Source of the DNA: Novosphingobium sp. 9
Lineage (GTDB): Bacteria; Pseudomonadota; Alphaproteobacteria; Sphingomonadales; Sphingomonadaceae
Direction: 5' to 3'
DNA length: 64,000 bases
Assembly: GCF_025340265.1 (NCBI RefSeq)
Contig: NZ_CP022708.1
Location: 1,144,501 to 1,208,500, forward strand
Shown: positions 18,508-27,484 of the stretch, piece by piece
How positions within the stretch are numbered: position 1 is the stretch's first letter
Layout: each line of letters starts with the position of its first letter
Position numbers and translations under genes: made by a program
Notes under the pieces: generated by a model
Databases searched by the model: none
Told to the model about the DNA's origin: nothing
Seen by the model: only the letters and a program-made list of their open reading frames with translations

Positions 18508-19740
18508 ATGCTCAACACCTTCCAACAGGCCGATCACAAGGCGCTCCCCAAGGCTTCGGCCGACGAGGCATCGCGTCAAGAGTTCACCAAAAGCTTCAAG
18601 GGCTTCATCCAGAGCACGCTGCTGCCCGGACTGACCCCGGTGTTCAACACCCGCGTGTCGCACAAGTTCGAGAAGGAACATGGCCGCGCGCCGGTCGATC
18701 GTCGCGACATCCGCAAGGGCATGGTCGATGACATCTACTTCCAGCACTATGCCGCCGCGAACCGCATCGCGCAGGAACTCCTGTGGGAATCTGTCGGCGG
18801 CTCGATCGATCGCCAGTTGCCCGAACTGAACGCCGCTGCCGCCGCGCTCAGCGCCTCGACCCTAGCCCAGCTCGTCATTCCCGACGACTTCGAGGCGCCC
18901 CGCTACGTCACCGCGCTCGACATCCACTGCATGCCGGGCGGCTATTGCTCGCAAGTGTGCGAGGACGACATATCGGTCGGCGCACTCTACGATCGCGGCG
19001 TGTTTCTCTATGCCATGGGCTACACCGGCCCGGACAACGACGACATGGGCCGGTCGGTCGTGAACTACCTCAGGCGCAACATGCCCGACTTCAAGCCGCG
19101 CCGCATCCTCGACATGGGCTGCACCGTGGGGCACTCGACCGTCCCGTACAAGGAACTGTTCCCCGAAGCCGAAGTGTGGGGCATTGATGTCGGCAAGCCG
19201 GTGATCCGCTATGCCCACGCCCGCGCCGCCGCCATGGGGCAGGAAATCAACTATGCAGTGATGAACGCTGAGGAGACCACCTTCCCCGACGGACACTTCG
19301 ATCTCGTCGTCAGCCACATCCTGCTGCATGAAACCAGCGGCAAGGCGATGCCGAAGATCTTCGCCGAGGCCCATCGCGTGCTCGCGCCGGGCGGCCTGAT
19401 GATCCACGCAGATCTTCCGCCCTTCGATCTGATGGACCCGTTCACCCAGTTCATTCTCGACAACGAGACCTGGTACAACAACGAGCCGTTCTGGGGTGCG
19501 ATGCGCGATCTCGATCAGATCGCCCTTGCCGAGAAGGCCGGTTTCGCGCGCGAGGACGTGCGGTTCGACAATGCGCCGATGGCCGTGATGGAATTCGCCG
19601 CTGCCGAAAGCGCAGGCTACAGCCAGGATGCCTCCGAAGCGGTGGCCGAGCGTGATTTCACCGCCGGTGAGTTCGCCCCCGGCGGCGGCTGGGAAGTGTT
19701 GATCGCCCGCAAGCCCGCCGCGCAGGCCAAGGCCGCCTGA
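18508..19740 (+). CDS. Two-domain class I SAM-dependent methyltransferase (module A copy)
   Basis: ATG 18508 follows AGGAG. The 410-residue protein has an unusual N-terminal half: a helical stretch, then DIHCMPGGYCSQ, the acidic CEDDIS and YDRGVFLYAMG. A normal class I methyltransferase domain follows from about residue 200: ILDMGCTVGHSTVP (SAM motif I), VWGIDVG (motif II), VMNAEETTFPDGHFDLV and HRVLAPGGLMIHAD. The paralogue at 50008 shares both halves, including the D-I-H-x-M-P-G-G signature. Both are paired with a small coiled-coil protein (here 50 bp downstream). I do not recognise the family's substrate. Context suggests methylation or a methylation-like step on a catabolic intermediate. 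Confidence 0.8.
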   Translation: MLNTFQQADHKALPKASADEASRQEFTKSFKGFIQSTLLPGLTPVFNTRVSHKFEKEHGRAPVDRRDIRKGMVDDIYFQHYAAANRIAQELLWESVGGSIDRQLPELNAAAAALSASTLAQLVIPDDFEAPRYVTALDIHCMPGGYCSQVCEDDISVGALYDRGVFLYAMGYTGPDNDDMGRSVVNYLRRNMPDFKPRRILDMGCTVGHSTVPYKELFPEAEVWGIDVGKPVIRYAHARAAAMGQEINYAVMNAEETTFPDGHFDLVVSHILLHETSGKAMPKIFAEAHRVLAPGGLMIHADLPPFDLMDPFTQFILDNETWYNNEPFWGAMRDLDQIALAEKAGFAREDVRFDNAPMAVMEFAAAESAGYSQDASEAVAERDFTAGEFAPGGGWEVLIARKPAAQAKAA

Positions 19741-19789
19741 TCCGCGCGTCTGTCAGCACCCGCAATTCAACGAACGGATACCCACTGTG

Positions 19790-20146
19790 ATGATCGAAGA
19801 CCGTCCGCACGTCATTCGCCATGCCCGAGGCAAGCGTCCCGAATTCTACGACACCCCCGGCCTCGATGAGGCGATGTCGATGATCCTGGTACTCGCCAAC
19901 GAGATTTCCGTGATGCGTGACCGTCTCGACTCGGCCGAGCGCGTCGCCAAGATCAACGGCCTCGATCTGGCCGCCGGGATCGAGACGCTCCAGCTCGATC
20001 AGGCCGCGCTGGAAGAACGCGAGGCGCGCCGTCAGGACTTCCTTCGCCGCCTGTACTACGTCCAGCTGAAGGACGCGGCCGAAGCCGCAGCCGCTGAAAC
20101 GCGCGAAGGCTACTCCGCCACGATCACCGAGATCGCCCAAGCTTGA
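19790..20146 (+). CDS. Small coiled-coil protein partnered with methyltransferase (module A copy)
   Basis: About 118 residues from ATG 19790 (a GTG codon directly precedes it). It is charged and helical: MSMILVLANEISVMRDRLDS, then an E/R-rich heptad-like stretch (ALEEREARRQDFLRRL). The protein encoded at 51162-51479 aligns with it through MIL-x-L-x-x-E-I-x-V-x-R-x-R-L-D-x-x-E-R and N-G, and that gene is likewise next to a methyltransferase of the same family. No signal peptide or membrane segment. It could be a structural or activating subunit of the methyltransferase. Not recognised as a named family. Confidence 0.7.
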   Translation: MIEDRPHVIRHARGKRPEFYDTPGLDEAMSMILVLANEISVMRDRLDSAERVAKINGLDLAAGIETLQLDQAALEEREARRQDFLRRLYYVQLKDAAEAAAAETREGYSATITEIAQA

Positions 20147-20175
20147 TCGGACGGACAGGCCAATACCCAATTCAA

Positions 20176-20210
20176 AAAGGCCCGGAACGGATACGCCGTT
20201 CCGGGCCTTT
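20176..20210. terminator. Bidirectional terminator
   Basis: AAAGGCCCGGAACGG (20176-20190) pairs perfectly with 20196-20210 over 15 bp around a five-base loop, with T-rich ends on both strands. It separates the convergent coiled-coil gene and MFS gene. Confidence 0.9.
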
Positions 20211-20237
20211 CTTTGTATCGATCAATCGGTCCAACTG

Positions 20238-21629
20238 TCAGTCTTGCGGCAATCGGTAGCGCGTGAAGACGATCAAGCTCACCGCCATCAGCCCTGCCGG
20301 AATCCAGCTGTACAGCATGACGATGCCCGTCACCGCGCGGACGCTTTGCGCCGCCGCACCGCCCGTGGAAGAGGCGAACCCGAAAGCGCTCATCACCAGT
20401 CCGGCAATGACCGGCCCGACCGCAAACGACAGTTTCTCGAAGGCAGAGAACAGGCCCGAGAATACACCTTCGTTGGCAATGCCATGGCGGCGGCGCTCCA
20501 GATCGATGGTGTCTGTCAACATCGAATAGCCGAGCATGATGAACGCCCCGTTGGTGAGCCCGATCAACATGCCCCGGACCATCACCAGCACGTCCTGCGT
20601 GCCCAGTCGCAAGCCGCCCGGCAGCGTCATCAGAACATCCGTGGAAGGATGAATAAACCACCAGGATGCAGTGACCACGCCCCATACCAGCGAGGCCAGC
20701 ACAAAAGCGCGCTCTTTGCCAAGGCGGCGCGAGATCGTCAGCCAGACCGGCTGGGTGACGATGCCGACACCCGTCATCGCGATGATGAACAAGGGAACCA
20801 GCCAGATCGCCTTGAGCGCATAGAGGAAGATGAAGCCGATCACGGTATAGCCGCAAGCCTGCGCCACGTTCTGGATCAGGCAAGTCGACAGCAACACCAG
20901 ATAGGGCCGGTTCCCGCCGATCGCGCCAAGTTGCCTGAGGAGCCCTGTCGGCTGCGCCTCGTCGCGGATCAGCGGCACCCGCATCATCCCGATGGCGGTC
21001 GCCAGCATCGTCACCAGACACAGCGCGCCCAGGATCAGCGACATGAGCAGCCAGCCGCGGGCTCCACCGCCAAAGGCATAGACCAGCGGCTGGGCACTGC
21101 CCACGCCGGCAAGCACACCGAAAGAGGCAAAGACCATCCGGAACACCATGATCCGCGTGCGCTGGTGCGGATCGCGCGACAGGCCCGAGGCGACAGCGAG
21201 ATAGGGAACGGAAAACGCCGAAAACGCGGTGGATCCCACGAAGAAGATGAAACAGGTCAACATCGCCGACAGCAGCGGGCTGCCGGTAGCCGTCAGATTG
21301 AACAGCGCCACGAAGGCAAGGCTGGTCAGAACCGCGCCCACGAGCAGGAACGGCGTGCGCCCATATCTGTCCTTGATGCGATCCGACCATGCACCGGTCA
21401 ACGGATCGCAGGCGATCAGCCAGAGCTTGGGGATCAGCACCACAAAACCGGACATCCATGCCGGAATACCCAGCATCGTGGTCATGAACAGCGGAAGGAG
21501 CACAGCCGGGGTATCGCGGAAGACCTGTGCGCCCAGTTGTCCCACGCCGTAGCGCAGCACGACCGAGGTCGGGACCGCAGCCTCCGCTACCGGAGGCGTA
21601 AAGGCAGGTCTTGCGGCAAGAGCAGTCAT
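20238..21629 (-). CDS. MFS transporter, GPH-like (glycoside-pentoside-hexuronide:cation symporter type)
   Basis: ATG 21629 has AGGAGA upstream, giving 463 residues with about 12 hydrophobic segments. VLRYGVGQLGAQVFRDTPAV near the start, LWLIACDPLTGAWSDRIKDR with the D-P-x-x-G-x-x-S-D signature, and YGRTPFLLVGAVLTS are typical of the MFS_2/GPH family. It imports a solute with cations across the inner membrane. Last gene of a minus-strand group with SDR (22517) and an unknown protein (21774). Substrate unknown. Confidence 0.85.
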   Translation of the reverse strand: MTALAARPAFTPPVAEAAVPTSVVLRYGVGQLGAQVFRDTPAVLLPLFMTTMLGIPAWMSGFVVLIPKLWLIACDPLTGAWSDRIKDRYGRTPFLLVGAVLTSLAFVALFNLTATGSPLLSAMLTCFIFFVGSTAFSAFSVPYLAVASGLSRDPHQRTRIMVFRMVFASFGVLAGVGSAQPLVYAFGGGARGWLLMSLILGALCLVTMLATAIGMMRVPLIRDEAQPTGLLRQLGAIGGNRPYLVLLSTCLIQNVAQACGYTVIGFIFLYALKAIWLVPLFIIAMTGVGIVTQPVWLTISRRLGKERAFVLASLVWGVVTASWWFIHPSTDVLMTLPGGLRLGTQDVLVMVRGMLIGLTNGAFIMLGYSMLTDTIDLERRRHGIANEGVFSGLFSAFEKLSFAVGPVIAGLVMSAFGFASSTGGAAAQSVRAVTGIVMLYSWIPAGLMAVSLIVFTRYRLPQD

Positions 21630-21773
21630 GCAAGGGTCTCCTGAAGGCGGCAGGCCAAAAATTAGACAGGAACGTCGAAGGGCTCGGCGATGTTGCCGTG
21701 GCACCCATCTCCAAGTCCATGGCCGACGAGTGTCGTCAAAAGATCGGGCGCCGAAGCGCACCTTTGGCAAATC

Positions 21774-22520
21774 TCACCGCAGATCGGATAAACGCTGCGC
21801 CGTTTCGAGCGTTTCCAGCACGAAGTCCCCCTCCACCAGTTCCCAGGCCATCCGCAGGAACAGGCAATCTCCGCGACGCACCCACAGGTCTGCCGCAGGC
21901 CAGTCCTGACGCCAGCGCAACCGAAAATGATCGGCCGCAAAGCGTCCCGCAGGCACCGAAATCTCGCTCTCGCCCACCCAGGCGACGGCGATATCGAGAA
22001 GATGAGCGCCCGGCGCTGCATCCCCGTTGGGCGATACCGAATTGGTTGCCGAGGCGATCAGGCGATAGACGCCCGGCTCATCGCGCCCTCGGGCCATGGC
22101 GATCAGCGCATCTCCCTGCAACGGATGCAGGCCGAGATAGGGCAGCCCGAAGGGAAGCGATGAAACCGCCTGCGCGCGGTCTTCTCCGGCGAGGCGGGTG
22201 TCGGCAAGCAGCCGTTCCCCGCTGACCCGGAACCAGAGCGCATCATCGCCCTGTGCCGGGCGCATGACGCGGCTCCAGCCATCGCGAGGACGCCAGTCCC
22301 GGTCGAGCGCCATCGACACGTCCCGAACCAGATCCCCCTCGCCTCTCTCGTCGGCCGCCATGATACAAAGCGCCCGCAGCAACCTTCCTCCCGGCACCAT
22401 CCACAGATCGAACCACTCGCGCCCGATCACGGCCTGTTCGCGGTTACGATAGGCGATCACACCCCGCTCGATCAAAGCGCCGGGGGCCGTGCGCATCGCG
22501 TGGTCTGGCAACGGGCTCAT
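21774..22520 (-). CDS. Uncharacterised 248-residue protein in SDR-MFS operon
   Basis: ATG 22520 overlaps the SDR stop (ATGA), so translation is coupled. The protein is rich in Trp, Arg and Asp, with no signal peptide or membrane helix: WFDLWMVPGGRLLRALCIMA, VSMALDRDWRPRDGWSRVM, FGLPYLGLHPLQGDALIAM and SATNSVSPNGDAAPGAHLLD. The strand-rich pattern suggests a barrel-like or lipocalin-like fold, but this is a guess. I do not recognise the family. Its position between an SDR and a transporter suggests a role in the same catabolic route. Confidence 0.7.
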   Translation of the reverse strand: MSPLPDHAMRTAPGALIERGVIAYRNREQAVIGREWFDLWMVPGGRLLRALCIMAADERGEGDLVRDVSMALDRDWRPRDGWSRVMRPAQGDDALWFRVSGERLLADTRLAGEDRAQAVSSLPFGLPYLGLHPLQGDALIAMARGRDEPGVYRLIASATNSVSPNGDAAPGAHLLDIAVAWVGESEISVPAGRFAADHFRLRWRQDWPAADLWVRRGDCLFLRMAWELVEGDFVLETLETAQRLSDLR

Positions 22521-23254
22521 GCTGCACGTTCCCGTGGGCGCGGCACAGCCTTGCCTGCCGTATAGCCACCGTCCACCGGCATGATCGCACCGGTCATGAA
22601 GGAAGCGGCATCCGACATCAGGAACGCGACAGCCTCCGCCACTTCGCGCGCCTGCCCGATCCGCCCGAGCGGATGCGCGTCGAGATCACCCTGCAAGTGG
22701 GCCTCATACCCTGCACTGGTCAGCGGATGGACCATCGGCGTCTCGATCAGCCCAGGGCAGACGCAATTGACCCGGATGCCGCTATTGCCAAGGTCAAGCG
22801 CCATACAACGCGTCAGGTGCGCCACTGCTGCCTTGCTGACAGCATAGGATGCACAGCCGTTCCGCGCGAGAAGCCCGAAGGTCGAACCGATATTCACGAT
22901 CGCGCCGCGCCCCGCCTGGCGCATCAGGGGAAGGACTGCCCGGCATCCCAGCACCGTGCCCCTCAGGTTGACCGCCATCACGGCATCGAAGCGGACCATG
23001 TCCTCCTCTTCGATCGTGGCGATGGAACCGATCCCAGCGCAATTTACCAATCCTTCCACACCGCCTTTCGATACGAGACCTTCCACGAGCCGCGCCCAGC
23101 CTCCCTCATCGCGGACATCGAGAAGAGCACCCTGATCGCACCCCATGGCAAGATCGGCGCGCAACACCTTGCGACCTGCCTCTTCCAGCCTGTCTGCAAC
23201 CGCGGCCCCGATCCCGGATGCCGCCCCCGTCACGATTGTCCACGCATCCATCAT
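22517..23254 (-). CDS. Short-chain dehydrogenase/reductase
   Basis: I choose ATG 23254 (MMDAWTIVTGAASGIG) because GGAAGG precedes it and the SDR glycine motif then starts at the usual distance; 245 residues. TGAASGIG binds NAD(P); NCAGIGS, catalytic serine in NIGSTFG, YAVSK with catalytic Tyr and Lys, and the PGLIETPM segment follow; MPVDGGYTAG near the end is normal. It probably oxidises a secondary alcohol or reduces a ketone. First gene of the minus-strand group, divergent from the alpha/beta hydrolase at 23423. Confidence 0.9.
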   Translation of the reverse strand: MMDAWTIVTGAASGIGAAVADRLEEAGRKVLRADLAMGCDQGALLDVRDEGGWARLVEGLVSKGGVEGLVNCAGIGSIATIEEEDMVRFDAVMAVNLRGTVLGCRAVLPLMRQAGRGAIVNIGSTFGLLARNGCASYAVSKAAVAHLTRCMALDLGNSGIRVNCVCPGLIETPMVHPLTSAGYEAHLQGDLDAHPLGRIGQAREVAEAVAFLMSDAASFMTGAIMPVDGGYTAGKAVPRPRERAA

Positions 23255-23422
23255 CTCGCCTTCCCATGATATCGCTACGCGGACATGGTGCTGCCGGCCC
23301 GACGATCCCTGATGAGCGAGCCTGCGTTTGACCGCCCTGCGGTTATCGCAGGCGAGATCGCGCGATGATGCGACGCCTTGCATCAAGATATCGCCATACC
23401 TTGACAGGACGCATTCTTGCAG

Positions 23423-24261
23423 ATGACCAAGCATCCCACCACGTCAGCACCGCTGGTCCGGCGACATTATATCGACGGGCCATTCGGTCAGATCCATGCT
23501 CGCTGCCATGGCGCAGGCACCCCGCTTCTCCTGCTCCATCAGGCACCGATGACCTCGGCCCAGTTCGATCATGTCTACGCCCCTCTGGCAAAGCACGGGA
23601 TCATGGCTGTCGGTATCGACATGCCCGGCTTCGGGGGATCGGACCCGACACCCGATGTGCCCACCATCGGCGATTATGCCCAGATCATACCGGCCGTGCT
23701 CACCGCGTTCGGTCTCGAACGGGCCGCGCTGCTGGGCATCACACCGGCGCGCTCGTCGCCGCAGAAGCCGCCGTACGGTTTCCGGACATGGCCTCTGCCC
23801 TGATCCTCAATGGGCCCTTGCTGGTTGATGAAGCGCTGAAGGCCGACTTCCTAAGCGGCCTGCACGTCTGGGAACGCAACTGGCATGCCCGCGAGCATGC
23901 CGGACACATGGCCGAACTGTTCGACATCCGCGACACGCTCGCCCACGGAGAAATCTCTGCGGAGCGTCTTTCCGATTACGTGGTGCAGGCCCTCAGCGGC
24001 AGGGGACCCTTCTGGTGGGGGCACCATGCAGCCTTCACCTACGATCTATCGGCACGCCTTCCCCAGATCGCCTGTCCGACACTGATCCTGACCAATACCG
24101 GCGACCAGATCCACGACCATGCCCTGCGCACGAAAGCCTTGCGCCCCGACTTCTCGCTGATCTCGCTGGACGGCGGCGGGATCGACATCGTCGACGAACA
24201 ACCCGATCGCTGGGCCGAGGCTGTCGCCCGGTTCCTTGCAGAAACAGGAAACGACCTATGA
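23423..24261 (+). CDS. Alpha/beta-fold hydrolase-like protein with G-H-H-T-G elbow (frame disrupted at a G3 run)
   Basis: ATG 23423 begins MTKHPTTSAPLVRRHYIDGP. The first frame covers LLLLHQAPMTSAQFDHVYAP, IDMPGFGGSD and ALLG. Adding one G at 23734-23736 joins it to HHTGALVAAEAAVRFPDMA and on to a stop at 24261, about 280 residues. The nucleophile elbow would read G-H-H-T-G, with His where Ser is expected. The usual catalytic His region reads GGGIDIVDEQP, with Ile in place of His. So both triad positions look altered. It overlaps the SDR start at 24258. A relative with G-Y-H-T-G is at 36124. Reaction unknown. Confidence 0.75.
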
Positions 24262-25025
24262 GCGGCGACATCCAGGGGCGCTTTGCCGGAAGCACCGTCA
24301 TCGTGACCGGCGGCGCAAGCGGTCTCGGCGCCGCTATCGTCGAAGCCTTTGCACGGGAGGGCGCCTCTGTCGTGTCGGCAGACATCGCCTGCGAGGATGA
24401 AGACGCGCTCCCCGACACCCCCATCGTCCGCCGCCATCTCGACGTCAGCGACGAGGCCTCGTGGCATGCCCTGATGGCCTTCGTCGAACGCCGGTTCGGT
24501 CGCCTCGACGTGCTGGTGAACAACGCCGGGTTCTACCGTCCCAACGTTGCTTTCGAGGATATGCCGCTCGACCTGTGGCGACGGCATTTTGCGATCAATG
24601 CCGATGGCACATTTCTGGGCTGCCGAGAGGCGATCAGGGCCATGAAGCCCAGAATGTCAGGCGCGATAGTCTACATGGGCTCGGGCCTCTCGATCACCGC
24701 CAGCCCCACCGGAGCCGCCTATTGCGGATCAAAGGCAGCGGTTCTCATGACGACGCGAACCGCCGCACGCGCCGCCGGTGCCTACGGCATTCGCGTCAAT
24801 GCGGTTCTGCCCGGCGCTGTCCCCACCGATATGCTGATGGGCAACGTGATGGAGGGAGAAAGCGACACGGCTTTTCTCGACCGCATGCGCGCCTACAGCC
24901 CTCTCGGCAAGCTGGCGGCCCCCGACGATATTGCCCGCGCTGTGCTGTTCCTCGCCGATCCTACGAATGCAGCCATCAGCGGTATTCACCTGCCAGTCGA
25001 CGGCGGCAACATTCCGGGTGCCTGA
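24258..25025 (+). CDS. Short-chain dehydrogenase/reductase
   Basis: ATG 24258 overlaps the hydrolase stop by ATGA; 255 residues. VIVTGGASGLGAAIVEAF is the NAD(P) motif, NNAGFY the structural motif, MGSGLSIT holds the catalytic Ser, YCGSK the catalytic Tyr and Lys, and LPVDGGNIPGA the C-terminus. It is the middle gene of a plus-strand operon: hydrolase, SDR, VOC protein. Likely a hydroxy-acid or alcohol dehydrogenase of the local pathway. Confidence 0.9.
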   Translation: MSGDIQGRFAGSTVIVTGGASGLGAAIVEAFAREGASVVSADIACEDEDALPDTPIVRRHLDVSDEASWHALMAFVERRFGRLDVLVNNAGFYRPNVAFEDMPLDLWRRHFAINADGTFLGCREAIRAMKPRMSGAIVYMGSGLSITASPTGAAYCGSKAAVLMTTRTAARAAGAYGIRVNAVLPGAVPTDMLMGNVMEGESDTAFLDRMRAYSPLGKLAAPDDIARAVLFLADPTNAAISGIHLPVDGGNIPGA

Positions 25026-25052
25026 CCCCTTTTCATTCCTGCGAGACATGCG

Positions 25053-25568
25053 ATGACGATGAGCCTCGAACACCCGTCTTCGGCGCTGGTACGCGCCACC
25101 ATCTTCGTGCGCGATATCGAACGTTCAAAGCGCTTCTACCGCGCGATCGGCCTTGGCGAGATCTACTTCGAGGGCCGCCTTCAGCACCCCTCCGCCACCG
25201 CAATCCTCGGCTTCGACGATCCACGCCCGTTCGATATCTGCATCGTCAAGCGACCCGGACCGAACTTCGGCATGGTCGGCCTGTTCCAACTGGCCGCAGG
25301 TACGACCGCAGAAGAGATTGCGCCTGCCAGCGGTCCGGCCCGTATCGGCGAAGTGACCCTGGTGTTCTATGTCACCGATATCATAACCACGATGGCCACG
25401 CTTCGCGAACTGGGCGCAAGCTGGGCGCCTGAACCGCAGGTCTTCGCGATGGAGCACCGCCAGCAACTGGAAGTGTGTCTGCGCGATCCGGACGGGGTCT
25501 TCATCAACCTTGTCGAAACCGATCCCGCCCAGCAGGAGCGGACCCGGCCCGAACTCGACTATTCGTGA
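25053..25568 (+). CDS. VOC-superfamily (glyoxalase/ring-cleavage dioxygenase fold) protein
   Basis: A 171-residue protein with two beta-alpha-beta-beta-beta units. The first begins ALVRATIFVRDIERSKRFYR and the second EVTLVFYVTDIITTMATLRE; RDPDGVFINLVE closes the fold with a likely metal-ligand Glu. This size matches single-chain glyoxalase-like enzymes and small ring-cleavage dioxygenases. It is 27 bp behind the SDR gene. It could isomerise, epimerise or cleave a pathway intermediate. Not assigned further. Confidence 0.8.
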   Translation: MTMSLEHPSSALVRATIFVRDIERSKRFYRAIGLGEIYFEGRLQHPSATAILGFDDPRPFDICIVKRPGPNFGMVGLFQLAAGTTAEEIAPASGPARIGEVTLVFYVTDIITTMATLRELGASWAPEPQVFAMEHRQQLEVCLRDPDGVFINLVETDPAQQERTRPELDYS

Positions 25569-25646
25569 TATCGGCGACGGGGCAACAGCCCGGACGGTTC
25601 TGCGCTCCGACTACACTGCCCTTTGCGTGTCGCTTGAGGCCACCGC

Positions 25647-27215
25647 TCAGAACCCCAGAACGCCCGGCCCCAGTCGTCGGGCAGGGTCGAACGCGTCCTT
25701 CAGAGCATCGGCGATCTGCTGCTCTGTCCCGCCCAGACGCTCCCTGAAAGGATAGGCGCGGCCAAGCTGGAAATGGACAGCGCCATGGGCATCGTACAGC
25801 GCGATCAGGTCTGCCTTCATCCTGGCCACATACTCGCGCGCTTCGGGATTTGGCGCAAAACTGGGTAGTTGCGCCAGGTAATCTGCGGGCACCATTTCGC
25901 GGTGGTAGGCCGTGATCTCATCCGGCCAGTAGAGCGCGATCTCGTACAGAAAACCCGACGTGCCGATGGTCGAGTACATGCCTCCGCCCCACACGCCAAG
26001 GCGCTCCATGTCCGCTTTGCGCAGCGCATAGAAATTCTGCAGCGCGGCATCAAACCCGCGCACCGCATCGTGTGCCATCACCCCGTGCAACGGCACCCAG
26101 CGCTCGCCTCCGGGGCCCAGAACATTATAGAACGGCGCAAAGGGCATACCGCGCACGACAGCGGGAACGGTCGCCGCGATCTCGCGGCCAAGCTCGCGGT
26201 TGATCTCGCGCAGGCGATGCAGGCGCGCGCGCGCCTCGCCATCGTCGAACCCCTCGACGATGTAGTGCGTCATGTACCGCGAGGCCGCGATCTGGCGACG
26301 TGCCATGACGCCCGCCGCGGCGACCTGTTTCACGCCCGAAAGCACCGAAGGCGAAGAACGCACGATCGAGAGCGCCATCTTCAGGCTTCCCCCTGCCCGC
26401 TCCTGCCGCGCGATCTGGCCCTGGGACAGGGCGGCATCGAGAGCGAAGTGCGAATCCTCGATACGCTCCTGCGCGATCCGGCGCATGGATTCATGCATCT
26501 GCGCGAACTCGGCAAAGGCAAACGACACCACACGATGCGCCGGACGGCTGCGGATGATCGGCAGGGTGATCCTTGCCTTGATCCCCAGAGCGCCGCAATC
26601 GCCGGTAAACAGGCCGGTCAGGTCGGGGCCGAAATGCCGGGCGAAAGGCTTCAGGCCGGCAGCACCGGAACCGGTTCGAAGCAGCGAACCATCGGCCATC
26701 ACGACGTCGAAGCTTTGGGCGGATTCGGCGGAAATGCCCCATGCGCCCGAGCCATGGCTGACCGCGTTCTGCGACATCGAGCCGCCGACCGTCGCAACGA
26801 GACCCGAAAATGGCCCCCGGAAGGGTGTGCGCCAGCCACGCTCGGCCAGCACGTCGGACAGCTTCGCCCAGGTTACGCCTGCCTCGACCGTCACGAAGCC
26901 GTTGAATTCATCCAGCGTAACGATCCGATCCAGTCGGCTGAGATCGATCAGCACGAGATCGGGTGATGTCGCGTTGTAACCATCGGTGTACGATGCGCCG
27001 CCGCCGCGCACGGTCCACTTCACATCGGCATCCGATAAAGTGCGGACAACCCCCTGCAATGCCTCGACGCTGTTCGGGCGCGCAACGGCGACCGGCATCG
27101 CCTGGGCACGATAGACGTCGGTCGCAAGGAAGGCCACGCGAGCCGGGTCCGTCACCAGCCCCTCGGCATCCAGCTCGGCAGCGAGGCGCGCAAGGAAATC
27201 GGCCTGGACAGTCAT
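25647..27215 (-). CDS. VAO-family FAD-binding oxidoreductase (glycolate oxidase GlcD-like)
   Basis: A 522-residue protein with a PCMH-type FAD domain at the N-terminus: VARPNSVEALQGVVRTL, VRGGGASYTDGYN (FAD pyrophosphate loop), VEAGVTWAKLSDVL and GSMSQNAVSHGSGAWG. The C-terminal half is a substrate domain ending FDPARRLGPGVLGF, as usual in the family. No iron-sulfur motif. Such enzymes oxidise 2-hydroxy acids, phenolic or lactone substrates. It is convergent with the VOC gene and divergent from the LeuC-like gene. The shared intergenic region holds a 13-bp tandem repeat. Confidence 0.85.
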   Translation of the reverse strand: MTVQADFLARLAAELDAEGLVTDPARVAFLATDVYRAQAMPVAVARPNSVEALQGVVRTLSDADVKWTVRGGGASYTDGYNATSPDLVLIDLSRLDRIVTLDEFNGFVTVEAGVTWAKLSDVLAERGWRTPFRGPFSGLVATVGGSMSQNAVSHGSGAWGISAESAQSFDVVMADGSLLRTGSGAAGLKPFARHFGPDLTGLFTGDCGALGIKARITLPIIRSRPAHRVVSFAFAEFAQMHESMRRIAQERIEDSHFALDAALSQGQIARQERAGGSLKMALSIVRSSPSVLSGVKQVAAAGVMARRQIAASRYMTHYIVEGFDDGEARARLHRLREINRELGREIAATVPAVVRGMPFAPFYNVLGPGGERWVPLHGVMAHDAVRGFDAALQNFYALRKADMERLGVWGGGMYSTIGTSGFLYEIALYWPDEITAYHREMVPADYLAQLPSFAPNPEAREYVARMKADLIALYDAHGAVHFQLGRAYPFRERLGGTEQQIADALKDAFDPARRLGPGVLGF

Positions 27216-27310
27216 CGAATTTCGTTCCTCATACTTGGGGCGTGATGGACCATTGCCGGCTCACATTCCCGAACGAATACGCCGGGGACAGTGTTCGGGC
27301 ACCAAGTCAT

Positions 27311-27375
27311 CGTCTATTGGCACCGTCTATTGGCACCGTCTATTGGCACCGTCTATTGGCACCGTCTATTGGCAC
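27311..27375. repeat. Five perfect tandem copies of a 13-bp unit
   Basis: CGTCTATTGGCAC is repeated five times without change, starting at 27311, 27324, 27337, 27350 and 27363. A rough inverted sixth copy (GCGCCAATGACGC) follows near 27390. The array lies between the divergent FAD oxidase and LeuC-like genes, about 110 bp upstream of the latter. It may bind a regulator cooperatively or be a variable-number repeat. Confidence 0.95.
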
Positions 27376-27416
27376 CCTAATCGCACAGCGCCAATGACGC
27401 GCCTGCTCGTGTCCCG

Positions 27417-27435
27417 CTATCCGAAGGACGGACAC
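27417..27435. promoter_or_regulatory. Candidate palindromic operator (copy 6)
   Basis: CTATCCGAAGGACGGACAC matches the left arm of the palindrome at 12954 in 8 of 9 positions and the right arm in 6 of 9. It is about 50 bp upstream of the LeuC-like gene. Confidence 0.4.
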
Positions 27436-27484
27436 CCCCTGCCTTCTGCTCGACCCGGTAGCGAACGCGGCAGCAAAAGGCCCC

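Noticed and set aside
21775-21795. ATCGGATAA as another operator copy
   Set aside because: It lies within the 3' end of a coding sequence and matches one arm only, within chance expectation.
27311-27375. CRISPR-like repeat array
   Set aside because: Units are 13 bp with no spacers and no cas genes, so it is a tandem repeat.
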